From: Prostheceraeus crozeri
Taxonomy: Eukaryota; Platyhelminthes; Polycladida; Euryleptidae
Length of the DNA: 64,000 nucleotides
Assembly: GCA_907163375.1 (NCBI GenBank)
Contig: CAJQUW010011280.1
Coordinates: 558,001 to 622,000 of the forward strand
Direction of reading: 5' to 3'
Position numbers and translations under genes: made by a program. Shown here piece by piece: positions 33,771 to 44,365 of this stretch (position 1 is the first letter of the stretch; each line of letters begins with the position of its first letter). The notes under the pieces were generated by a model. The model worked only from the letters and a program-made list of their open reading frames with translations. It searched no databases and had not been told where the DNA came from.

Positions 33771-35954
33771 CTCGAATCCCATAAAGATGTAATCGCTGTG
33801 TGATAAATATGTAATCCGCCTTTACACAAACTTCGCCTCATACATCAAGACTTAACAATGGGAGCTCTCTCATCTCCCGTAAGCCACGCTAAGCGCTCTG
33901 TATTCACTCTTCAGGGGTAGATGTTAGTTTTTTATCAATTTTGTCCTAAAATTAGAAGCTTTTCTTTCGTCTGTTACACCACAGATTTGGAATAAGCGCA
34001 CCCTAGGAGGTAGGTATATCGAAATGGGTGCTATACGGTGTAGAAGATAAACGAATTTGAGCTTAAATGGATGATCATTGCCTTACCCTCCCGAGCTCAA
34101 AGAAAATCGTAGGCCTGTATGGTGCCAAATTTTGACATGAAGTGCCAAAAAAAGATGATGGAAGGGGAAACGCATCGCGCTACACTAGCGACACAAAATG
34201 TTAGGGACAAGACGAATTCATACATCACTACAACCGCAAATGAGTGTTTAGTGGAAAAGTTTCCGCATATCCTATTATTATCACTCTGCTTTACTTAAAG
34301 ACCACCGAAGCATTCTTATATACATTGGATTTGTTGAGAATTTTGATTTGCCTCTACGAGAGACACTACATGGGGCCAGGTTGCATCACCGACTTCTGCT
34401 ACAAATTTTGCTGAACACCTTGTAGTATACATTGAAAAGCGTTTAAATCTTAAAAGCGCACGCCCAAAACATTGTTACATAACGGACATCCTTGATTTTG
34501 ATAGTCCTGTGTAATCGAAATAATGAATATTAAAAAATGTCTTCGGGACACAACATTTCTAGTTTTCTGTGGATTCCCTAGTATTCCCATGTATTATCTA
34601 TTTTAAACGCAAAGTGTAAAAGAGATTTCATTATGACATATTTTATATCAAATATGATCAATCGCATTTATCACGCATGCATAATTTTATATCACACAAT
34701 CATTATGAATAAAAGTGATGTGATCTACAATGCACTGCTGCATAAGTGATTTAGACAACCAGAGCTAATATTTTAAATACATAATTCAACATACATGTAT
34801 GCCGGCATAAAAAGGTGCGCGAATCAGCCTTCATTCAGTTTTGCAGCAAAACATGCACGTGGCGTTCCTCCCCGAGGAACTTTAAATGATGCTTCAGACG
34901 ACCTTGACACACCGAAGCTATTATTAATCATTCAAATCATTGAGATTGTATTATGGATTAAAATCAGCATAGATATCTCATAGAATTTAAGTGGTGAGAT
35001 GGTAGGTTTCTCGACAATTCAAAATCATAATTCATTGTATGAAAAGCGGCAGTTCTGATTGCTTCTAGTGAATGACAATATTAATGATGATCCACACAGA
35101 ATCCCCATAGAAGCGCTATGGGAGCTGCGGGGAGGACCTCAGAACCTAAACCCACCCCATACCCATGGATATACCCACAGAATCCCCCTGATAACAATGG
35201 CAACCGTGTCAATAAATAGATAGGCAACTTATCACCCAGTTTCAAAATTCGAAATCATTGAAACATTTCCTACACCATATGTTTCTAAACTATTCTACCT
35301 TCGATTCACCTGTTGTTTATGCCAGAACAAATAGAAGACAAAATTCTTTCTTTGTCTGCGCGTCGTTTTATTTGAATCACTTTTGTGTCGGCATGAATCT
35401 ATTTTAAAAGTTCTTATGTAAACAAATTATCTCCTTTAATTAGAAATATTGTATTCACGCTTATTTTAATGAAAATCTACTTTCATGATTAAAATACGAC
35501 CGCAATTTCCTCATTTTGCTCTGACTTTCCTATGGTATTCTTGTCAAACTGCAATGCTAATTATAACTTGTAATGTGAACTTCAAATATGAATGGACTGT
35601 CAGATTATTTTGCATAAACCATTGTATTTTTCAATCACTCACTAGGCCTACAATGCAGATAATTTTGGTAATTTTGCATTTTTTTGGCTCATGCATCTCT
35701 TGTAGCGGATATTGTCTTATGTTTTGATTGAGAATCTATTCTATTATGATCTATGTGCTCTCAGTATTTTTGTGACATAACTGGCTTAGGAAATCACTCT
35801 AACTGGCAAGGCTGAGTTCTTGAATAATAATCGCTTCCATTGAGGTCAATTTTAGAAATACTACCTCTCCAAGCTGATCAGAGACTCAAGGTTTTAAATG
35901 CTATTATTTCTTCTGCATTGCTATTCTATCCATTTAACGAAATCAAAATTGCTA
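33771..35954. other. Non-coding stretch
   Basis: At 34795 a short plus frame begins with a few protein-like residues (AAKHARGVPPRGTLNDASDD) then becomes chance-like. At 35095-35190 the cccaccccataccca/cacagaatcccc words match those near 30.7 kb. Nothing else is recognised. Confidence 0.35.
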
Positions 35955-35960
35955 TCACAT

Positions 35961-36758
35961 AATAATAATAATAATAATATATTTGTCAAACACAAATAGT
36001 AGTACAGAGATAATACAAACTGAGAGTGACAAATATCTACCCATGAAGGGCATAACTGAAAACAATAGGAGTACCAAAGTGGAAATGCATACGTTAGAAA
36101 GACTAGATAAATGTATTATATCACCGACGTTGCTGTAACTACCAAATGTCCATCCGTTTGAAGTAGGAATTAATTGAACGTTTAAATTTTTGAACCGAAT
36201 CAACTTTCACTTCATCGTCTGTCATCATATTCCAATAATCCACCACATCCACCGTAATAAAATTGGAGCGATATCTGTGCTTAGATACATGTATAGGCTT
36301 CAGCAGACGAAGGGAATTGATGCGATCTGGCTGAGTAGACAGTTGGAAGTAATCATCAGAGACAAAACCATACATTCCATTTATCACCTTATAGAGAAAA
36401 ATCAATTTATATCGAATACCCCTAGATGATAGGCGCAGTAGACCCAGGCGATTCAGTCTACTTCTGTAATCAAGATCTCTTAGATCACTAAAACATCTTG
36501 AAAACCGTTTTTGGACCTTCTCAATATGGTTGATGGCATTGTCATAAGCGGGGCACCAAATAATGGATCCAAATTCGAGAATGCTGCGGACATGGCCCTT
36601 GTATAGATTCACCATAGCCAATTTGTCTCGGGTACGGAATGATTTTTGAATAACTCCAAGCATGCGATTGGCCTTGGTAACCATAGAATTAATATGTCCA
36701 TTAACACTAATAGGGTGTAATTCGCGATGTAATTCTAATTCTGAGTTGTTATACTCTA
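35961..36758 (-). pseudogene. LINE 3' end with reverse transcriptase C-terminus
   Basis: The minus frame opens with ISVNGHINSMVTKANRMLGV, then LYKGHVRSILEFGSIIWCPA and HIEKVQKRFSRCF, and stops at 36139. This order is diagnostic for the end of CR1/Jockey-type reverse transcriptases. About 180 nt of 3' UTR follow, ending in a (TTA)n microsatellite (35961-35979 on the plus strand). The copy is truncated at its 5' side near 36758. Its last 200 codons are open, so it is fairly young. It differs in sequence from the LINE end at 20.3-20.8 kb, so two families are present. Confidence 0.9.
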
Positions 36759-37214
36759 CCTAAAGAGTGATTAAGTCAGCATTACAACGATTATGTCAAA
36801 ACTTTTTCAACTTTAATTACTTTCTATGACCACTATTTCTACTGTATTTCAAATTTCAGAATGTGGTGAGTCCATGCAACCTATCCCCCTCTTTCGTCGC
36901 TTTTGGAGTTGAAACGAATCCTGTCATTCAGAATCAGGATGTCCTGTTTCTTTCTCTTTAACCAAAGGAAAGTGATAGCATTCCATGTGCTCTGATGCTT
37001 TGTTGCTCCTCACAAGTTCCAACCATCGACCAGCTACATGAAAACATATGACAATGACGTAATATTTCACGCATTTTCAATCCTTCTTTGCAGGGTGACT
37101 CAACTTATCACAAGCCATGTCTTTGTCGGTTGGTCTGCGTTTGATTTATGTCGGAAGAAAGCATGTACAGAAAATAAATAAGATGGGCGTTGGCAGACTG
37201 CAGCAGTGAACTAC
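36759..37214. other. Intergenic DNA upstream of a candidate first exon
   Basis: No gene is seen. The last 150 bp before 37215 are richer in G+C and may hold a 5' UTR or promoter, but no specific motif stands out. Confidence 0.3.
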
Positions 37215-37245
37215 ATGGCGGCTTCATCTGTTGACAGCAAGTGCC
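37215..37245 (+). CDS. Candidate first coding exon (MAASSVDSKC)
   Basis: CTACATGGCGGCTTC has the look of a true start. The frame reads MAASSVDSKC plus one base to a strong C-GTAAGTA donor. The exon is only 31 nt, so chance is a real possibility. No downstream exon was identified. Confidence 0.3.
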
Positions 37246-38369
37246 GTAAGTATATATGTGCTATGTACGTATTTTAAGCTGGAGAATGCAGTTGGCATAT
37301 TAATTTACATTTGCTTATAGAAAATTCATGTTATAATTGTCAAGTCTAAACAATTTGGATCATTATAGAAATAACAACACTCAAGAGTTCATAACTTTTT
37401 CCAAAGAATTAGAACGTGAATAAGCTTGCAGTTAGTGATTATATTTAAGATACAATTAAATATAGCAAATGTTTAGTTGATAAAAAACAATAATGAATTG
37501 TCTTTGATAATAACCTTGTTGACAAAGTTGATGAATGGTCTTTCTGATAAAGTTCAGAAAAAACATTTAAATACAAAGATGATGCATCATATGTCATGAT
37601 GGTTGACTTTATAGGCGTTTATCGCGTCAGTTTTCATGCATTAGTGCGTATAATTATCATCAGCAATAATGGCACTAATGATATCAACCTAAATTCTTAT
37701 CATCGACATATTTGATTGTTGTTACTGGATTGAAAATAACATAAGAATACGTTTTGTGTTGCAAATACTTTATGTCGAAACGTGATGGCCGAAGACAGTC
37801 TTTGGTGATGTCATCCTATTCTTAGCAACGTACTATTAATGCAAGCAAAACATTTTGAATTTTTGCATATGTACCAAATAAGAAAAATTCTTATGTTGTA
37901 CAAATACCATTTTGATATTGGGAATGTACATGTACATCCAAATCGCTTTTTGAAGTTTAACTTTTGGTGCAAAATTTCAGAGTTTTTGGATGCACTTACT
38001 ATTGCATTACTTGTAAGCATATTGACTGTCTACCGCCTCCTTGGACAATGTCTGTTGTCTCACGCTATCGAAATATATGACGAATTCCGCCGTACAGAAT
38101 CTGAGCCAACATCCATTGTCAACAACCTAAAAGTAAAAAGGAATTAAGTGTTTCAAGTTCGACCTGCTCATTACTTACTAGAACATTGTAAGCATTTTAT
38201 ACACTGCAATTCTATGGACACTTGAAGGGACGCAAGAAATCGGATGGCACTTAAAATGGACCAACATAGTGTTGCTAAATTTCAGATTTTTGCTTTATTA
38301 ATGCTAGAGAAAACACTTGCAGGGTCGTTATTGCTTGAAATATAAACCATTGCCCTTCATGCATTTTTC
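37246..38369. other. Non-coding or intronic stretch
   Basis: Plus and minus frames at 37811-38147 overlap and have no motif. Otherwise featureless AT-rich DNA that could be intron of the candidate gene starting at 37215. Confidence 0.3.
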
Positions 38370-38815
38370 CCGCTATCCTGAATGCTGGACTCCGACCGGA
38401 TCTCCAGATTAATAACCGGATAACAATCCGATCGGTTGGAACCGGATCGGATCCCGACCATCACTTCTCGATAACAGATCGAAGCCTTTCTAATTCGCTT
38501 CTTTCTTATGACAATCGGAAGTCTGAAAGAATGAAGTTTTAGTGATAGTTAGATCCTTTGTTACCAGATAATGTTATGCGCTATTTCAGATTCTCAAATC
38601 GAATGACATGTACTTAAACTGATCAACTTCGCTGACTTCATCTCGAACAAACTAATGTCTATCGGCGGCTGCACTAAGGAGTTTCCAAAGATTTTCAAGT
38701 CTGATCTATGGAGGACAGCTTTCTATCTAGGGCGGAAACCGGATCCTCGTCCGTGTCGGATCTATAGATCACACACATGATCCGGTATTTTCATAGTGAC
38801 AATCAGAAGACTGAA
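38370..38815. repeat. Cluster of CCGGATC words with an internal direct repeat
   Basis: Near 38390-38460 and 38735-38790 ccggatc/gatccgg words recur many times. gacaatcggaagtctgaaag near 38511 is repeated as gacaatcagaagactgaaaa near 38800. On the minus strand the first cluster begins agtgatggtcgggatccg, recalling a hAT subterminal region. I could not pair two ends. Confidence 0.4.
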
Positions 38816-38920
38816 AAAAGAATTGGGAATGTCGTGTTGTATATTCTGATAATCTACAATGCACAGCTCAGTCGTTCAATGGCGACGTAATGTTGATAAT
38901 GAATTGCTTGTCAAGCTTAA

Positions 38921-39128
38921 ATGTTCATTCTCACCGGACGCGGCGCGTCCTCACGCGTCCAAAATTTTCGTTCGGAACCTTAGTAAACATATGGGGCTGT
39001 TCACACCGGACACGGCGCGGTGCCGAGCGTCTCTATGTGAACAGCCCTATAGGCTTATCAAGGCTCTGAACGGAAATTCTGACGCGTGAGGACGCGCCGC
39101 GCCGCGCCGCGTCCGGTGTGAATGGACC
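38921..39128. mobile_element. TTAA-flanked foldback MITE with nested hairpin
   Basis: TTAA lies at both borders (38917-38920 and 39129-39132). The outer arms pair over more than 50 bp: left ...ttcattctcaccggacgcgg, right (reverse complement) ...tccattcacaccggacgcgg, then gcgtcctcacgcgtc, ttccgttc and cctt-taa on both sides. A second hairpin fills the centre, ggggctgttcacaccgga against tgtgaacagcccta (about 38991-39053). TTAA targets point to the piggyBac or Kolobok groups. The GC-rich arms contrast sharply with the AT-rich flank. The right arm carries two extra gcggc units. Confidence 0.85.
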
Positions 39129-39783
39129 TTAAAGATTCGAAGTCTGCTGAATTATTGTGCTCAGGCTTTGTAGTATTGCAAATCCTTGGAAGAGTTAAAT
39201 GTATTAAACTCCATCAATAACGATTGTCCACAGTTGTCCATAGTCCACACATTGTCCACATGTGTTTATCAGTGACGCGCGTTCAATCGATGCGATGCAT
39301 GTAAAGAATTCCTTACTTAAACAATTCTATTGTCATTTCCATAATTCGAAAGAATCAGACAATGTACCTTGCTTTCTTAAGGGATTGAAAATGTGTGTTC
39401 CTTTGAGGAATCGCATATTTGCGATTAGAAGTGGTGAGGCATCGGTTTCACCGCGTTTAATGACGCTATCCTGGGCGAAAAATGAAACCGGTGTCTGTGA
39501 AAATGGTCCTTTCTGGGGGCTCTTAAATACAAAAGTGCTGCGAAATCAGAGTGATTGGCATCTCGCGATTTAGGGAAATAATGTTGAGTGCAGCTGAGAC
39601 AGCTTGAATAACGTCATAAATGTGCCGATGCGTAGAGTTGTGTGCAGCACTTACTTAACGTATATAATTCAAAATTGTCAAATTTTCACGCTTGAAGACT
39701 TTATTAGTATACAACATCGCGTTTGAAAATACGTCGTGATTTCCAATATTTCTTCCGTTGAGGTTTTCAAAAATATGTCTGCT
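39129..39783. other. Unassigned stretch
   Basis: A 103-codon plus frame (39262-39573) contains a small inverted pair (atcggtttcaccg and gaaaccggtg). Composition is ambiguous and no domain is seen. No gene call. Confidence 0.3.
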
Positions 39784-41198
39784 AGGGATCGTTCTCAATT
39801 GACGTCAACCAATTTTTCGATCTTTTTGACCCCCCCCCCCCCGGGTGTCAACTTTGACAATCCCCCTCCCCCGTTGAAGTCAACCCTAGCCATGACCTAG
39901 CTTATATATCGTGCATGATTCATTGCTATTAGCCTATATTCTATATTTTCGGAATACGTTCGCTAATTTCTATTTGTTACTTTGATTCTTTTATCACCTG
40001 ATTTCTGAATACCTATCCTTTAGTAATATTAGGTAGCTATGTAATACGTTGTCGTGATCAAGACAAACTTGTCAATAGAATGCATTACGTGATCAAGATA
40101 AACAGTCAATAAACAATAGGGTCGGATATCCATGTCGCATGCATGGCATGCGAGCACAATACCACATACGTATAGATAATTCTGTATACCTATAAATTAA
40201 TAATGTATACAACTTGTTTGTGGAATGTATCTTGCAGATGGATCAATTCAATTGATTTTCAGGAAATCTTTGAAATTTTATTCGTTTTTTTGTTTACTAG
40301 TATACTACTTGTAGGCCTATACGACTGGAATGATTTAGGAAGAATTCAAGAGGTCTCTCAAGCATAAATGATCTAACTTTCAGCAAGGAATTCTCAAAAA
40401 TCTGCAATTAACAAGAAGTCTTATCAGTACTTTTCCAGACTATGCAAAGTGCTATTTGGCATAATTTGACTCAACAAATATACATGTTGAACCGCACATG
40501 CTATCAAAACGGATCAGTGAAATGTAATGTCAAAGGGTGCAACTGATAGGGAATCAAGAAAAAGAATTTGAAAAATAGGCTTTTTTATAAGAGAAAATTG
40601 CTCTATAACAAAAACCACTTTCTTTAAAAAATGGATTTCCAATTGATGAAATTACAATCAAAATCGGTAAATTGAAACATAACAAAATTGAAACTTAAAG
40701 TGAAACATTTACATTTTTACATTCAAATTTTATCATGTGACTATTTCCTGAAACAATTACGGTGGGGGCAGCATAATCATAATTTGCATATAACGAGTTA
40801 TATGATTCAGCATCTATCATCCAATTTATTTCGTGTGCATCTGAGCTGGCACTATAGGTTATACAAATTGCAGTATTTTTTCAACCGGTGTATGAAGAGT
40901 CATTGAGAATTGCGATTTGACTAAATCACTACCTGATTTACCGGACATTGCTGTAAAATTTCGAGAATTTTATATACATATGTAGGTAGACGTGTATAAA
41001 ACTATCGACAGGGAAAATTATACAGAAGTCAATGTGTAGCCTATGTATTGATGAGCAATTTTGTATTTTTAGCCGAAAAATTGACGTCAACTTTCCATTA
41101 GACCCCACCCACCCTCAGTAAATTCCTGTCAACTTTTGTCAACTTTCGAACACCCCCTCTCCCCCGGTCATGGTTGACGTCAATTGTGAACGATCCCT
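39784..41198. mobile_element. TIR element, 1.4 kb, non-autonomous
   Basis: The left end AGGGATCGTTCTCAATTGAC and the reverse complement of the right end AGGGATCGTTCACAATTGAC differ at one position, and both continue GTCAACC. Just inside, each arm carries a C-rich tract and several TTGTCAACTTT/GTCAAC words. Flanks do not give a clean target duplication (gtctgct on the left, tactgac on the right). GGGAYCGTTC-type ends recall ISL2EU/PHIS or related superfamilies, but this is from memory. The inside has no coding frame above 72 codons. Confidence 0.75.
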
Positions 41199-42049
41199 TA
41201 CTGACTGAATACTAAGAGAAACTGTACTCATTTGACTTTCTTTAGCAAAAAACAATAACTTGATAGCTTGGTTTTCATCAATCCATCATCCAAAATGCAC
41301 TGCAGAGCTCCATGGGGAATGCAATGAGCCAAAGTTATTTCAACAAAAGTCAATATTGATCGAGTCAGGCATATAGGACTTAAAAACATTTATATTTTGC
41401 AGTCTTTCTTTATATAAATCACGAAGGAATCAGAATGCGATAAGTGCAGTCTAAAATACTGCCGCATGAATAATGTTCATTCATTTTGTCAAATGAATTT
41501 TGCGCATAAAGCTTTATTTCAAATCCGAAATCGTGTTTATATCACCTCATCATACATGAACCAACATTAATATTGCCAAACCGTACATTCGAATACCTCC
41601 ATACGTCTACTGCAAATATTATCATTTTTTCTCTGACTTCGGTACTATCATTAGCTACATTGCGAAATGGATGTCCTCAAGTAAAAATATTTTAGTATTT
41701 AGATGCAGCCTATAAACAGCAATGAAAATATCCGCTCAGAGATCTTGTCAAGTATGATTTAGCATTCAAAGATGTAAGAGATGATGATGATGTGTTTTAT
41801 TAATGACCAGGTTTTCCTCAATCAATAATTGAAATAATTTGATCTCTAAGATACCCACATCACTCTTCTAAAATGAATTTGACAATGTGAAAGAAGCTGG
41901 ATGAATTGTTGTCTACTCTGTGAGGATGAGAATATAGTCTTTTTGTACCAGGACCTAAATCTAATCAAGACTAAGCTATTTTGATTAGCGGTTTATCACG
42001 GAAATCCTTTAATGGCTTAATATTGTCTTTCGGCGTTTCTTTTGTGTTG
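41199..42049. other. Intergenic DNA with a possible LINE tail
   Basis: At about 41779-41812 gatgatgatgatgtgtttta, then ttaatgacc, looks like the microsatellite-tailed 3' end of a LINE read on the minus strand, without coding sequence. Otherwise nothing. Confidence 0.25.
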
Positions 42050-42667
42050 GATTAGTGTCTAATGTCCTTCGATTTCACGCTCAGAATCTCCTTTCGGTTT
42101 GGGCGAAGCAAAATTTTGCGAGCGATAGACGCCTAACCAATAGCTGAGCTCCTAATTCTTCATTGCTGTCGGGTAGGGTACGCCAAGCGTCAGGAGCAGC
42201 TACCGCCTATCTCTGTCTGCTTCTTCTCTTAAAGCGATAACGGTGTATTAGATTTGAGATTTCAAGCTTGGGTACTAGAAGCACATTTCCTGAAGGCCTT
42301 TCACTGCCAGCATTGAGCGCGCACCCACCAGTCGCTCGTTCAAGCTTGTGTAAATTTGGTCGGCCTCCGGTTAGGATCTCCTTACTAGAGCGCGCGGAGT
42401 AGAGATCCAGTCTGCTAGAGATAGAGAGAGGGAAAGAAGCAGAGAAGAGTGAACGGAGAACGAAAGGAAGAGACATTGAGACGCAGGGCGATACCTGCCT
42501 CTGGGTCAAGTTGCGTTTGCCTGGTTGGGTTCTTGTCAACGCCCTCCAGTGTACAACCGCCCTTCTCTTGTCGTCTGGCGCCCCGCTTTACCTGCTGGGG
42601 AGAAAGTTTTGTGATCCAATCATCCGCCAAACATTGTTCTTGCCCTCTGGAAGGAAACACGTCAAAA
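42050..42667 (+). promoter_or_regulatory. CpG-richer putative promoter and 5' UTR
   Basis: The block is clearly richer in G+C and CpG than the rest of the window and is open on several frames without any recognisable protein. A CCAAT box in a good context (taaccaatagc) lies at 42137-42141, followed by pyrimidine-rich and GA-rich tracts typical of a transcribed leader (gagatagagagagggaaaga). It leads directly into the ATG exon at 42668. The overlapping 60-118 codon frames on both strands are treated as compositional artefacts. Confidence 0.35.
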
Positions 42668-42703
42668 TGTCTTTTATCGCCATTGATACCAATAGCTGGC
42701 AGG
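42668..42703 (+). CDS. Candidate first coding exon (MSFIAIDTNSWQ)
   Basis: GTCAAAATGTC is a good start context with A at -3. Twelve codons end exactly at CAG before a GTATGT donor, in phase 0. The frame is also open upstream, so the ATG is a choice rather than a certainty. The nearest matching downstream exon, also phase 0, is at 43026-43181. I do not recognise the protein. Confidence 0.35.
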
Positions 42704-43025
42704 TATGTGTTTGATATGCTAGTTTGGCGTTTGTCTGTAAGGAATAAAAGATAGACTGGTAAAGAGGGCATTGAAATTTTGAGTTTTCGTGCAAATTTTT
42801 ATCATGGTGTTTATTCCACTATTTGCTTCAGGAGTTAAAGACGGAAATTAAAACCTAAGTCGCGAAAGACTCATATTATGTCTATGTTATAAACTCTTCT
42901 GCTCATTCTTCTGTCGAACTGCTACTGTCTTTATCAACAAGTCAGGAATTCAGGAGTCGCTTTGATTGCAGATAATCTAAGCAAAATGTTCTTCCGGTTT
43001 AGTTATTTTTCTCATTCAATCTTAG

Positions 43026-43181
43026 CCGATTATTTCAGTGATGTTTCTTACAATGATTTCTGCGACTGCGGTGTATTCAGATGTGGAATATGATACTGCG
43101 TTAAATGAAATTCGGAAATACTTGAGGTTGATCAGTTTATTATTTGATTACTGTCTCTATCTGCAAAACCAATCAATTCCG
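43026..43181 (+). CDS. Candidate internal exon, 52 codons
   Basis: A pyrimidine-rich acceptor (ttatttttctcattcaatcttag) opens 52 in-phase codons, including SATAVYSDVEYDTALNEIRK and YLRLISLLFDYCLYLQNQ, ending at CCG before GTAAGTG. Both borders are phase 0 and match the exon at 42668-42703 across a 322-bp intron. The middle is predicted to be helical and partly hydrophobic. The family is not recognised, and no third exon was found downstream. Confidence 0.35.
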
Positions 43182-44291
43182 GTAAGTGAAAATTACACCA
43201 AGTAATAATCTCGATGTCTAAGCTTAAGATGCTGACTAGTCAGTGAACGCTTCTACTCAGCAAACAAGTCATTAAATATATCCAGACACCTGAAGGAATT
43301 TCTGGAACATGCAAATACTCGTGCAAACTCATCTATCTAATTTTGAAAATTATTATAACAATCTTCAATATTTTTAGCAAATCTTTTGTCTAGATAACAG
43401 ACTTCCCTCACCTAAACTGGCAAGAGGTGCCAAATACATATAAATCAGAAATTTCATCCACGAAGTTTAATTGTACATAAGCCTTTTTCATTATACAAGG
43501 CTAGGCATTTACATGCATCATAATGTTGATGTCAGATGCTAATAAAATATAAATATGTCTTATATTAATCACTCGCTAATGCTTCATACTACTTGCAGCG
43601 TACTAATATTAAGCACATTCTCTTAGCTTTGACAAATAAATATATTTAGATAATGCACCAGCACATTAAGATATCTTCCAATTATTCAGTTCAATTTTTT
43701 TATCTAATTGATATCAAATTTTTGAAAAGATATTGAGCATGAAGAACATAATCTTTGTGTAAATGCTATAAAAAATGATTAGAAGATAATAAAGATGAGT
43801 CACTTCTTTTTCAATCACATTTTTGTATGTGTCATTATGTGTAAAATACTGACGGCATTTTATAAAAGAATTTGATCAAATCGAACTTAATGATAAATAT
43901 GGAAAATTTGTGTACTAAAATGTGCAATTCATACTGTTAATGTCGATAAAGTATCTAACATACAAATAAATCAACAAATCCATAACGCGACTTAATTAGT
44001 GTGTCGATGTTTGTTGTCAATGATCTCGTATTGTTTCATTAAAAGAAAGATAGTTATAAACTATTGCGCATTAAAGAATTATTGTATTAAGAAAATATTT
44101 TTGTATTGGTGATATCATAATCATGGCTCCTTTAAAATGAAAAATAAATAAACTTCCATCATATTTTGAGGTACATGCATGCATCAGCCCTTCTTACATG
44201 TGGTTCAGTTTCATTCATTTTAGTCTCATTCTTTGGTGCTGAATGCCTAGCAAAAATACAGAATACCTATACACTAAAAACTCTCAGGTTT
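43182..44291. other. AT-rich DNA, possibly intron
   Basis: No coding or repeat signal is seen. It would be intronic if the two-exon candidate just upstream is real. Confidence 0.4.
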
Positions 44292-44365
44292 TGCCTATGG
44301 TTTGAACTCTGGTCGCTCGGACGTGTGAGTAAACATCTAATCACAAGGCCACTGAGCTGGTCTAC
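44292..44365 (-). repeat. tRNA-derived SINE head
   Basis: On the minus strand, gtagaccagctcagtggcct and then gattaga give an A box (AGCTCAGTGG), and gagttcaaacc (plus 44299-44309) a B box, at tRNA-like spacing. The D-arm-like GTGGCCTTGTGATTAGA is typical of SINE heads rather than functional tRNAs. The body downstream is not delimited. It falls inside a 90-codon plus frame that is therefore rejected. Confidence 0.6.

Noticed and set aside
42207-42794. Several 67-118 codon frames on both strands
   Set aside because: They arise from the GC-rich, stop-poor composition of the putative promoter and leader; none shows a domain.
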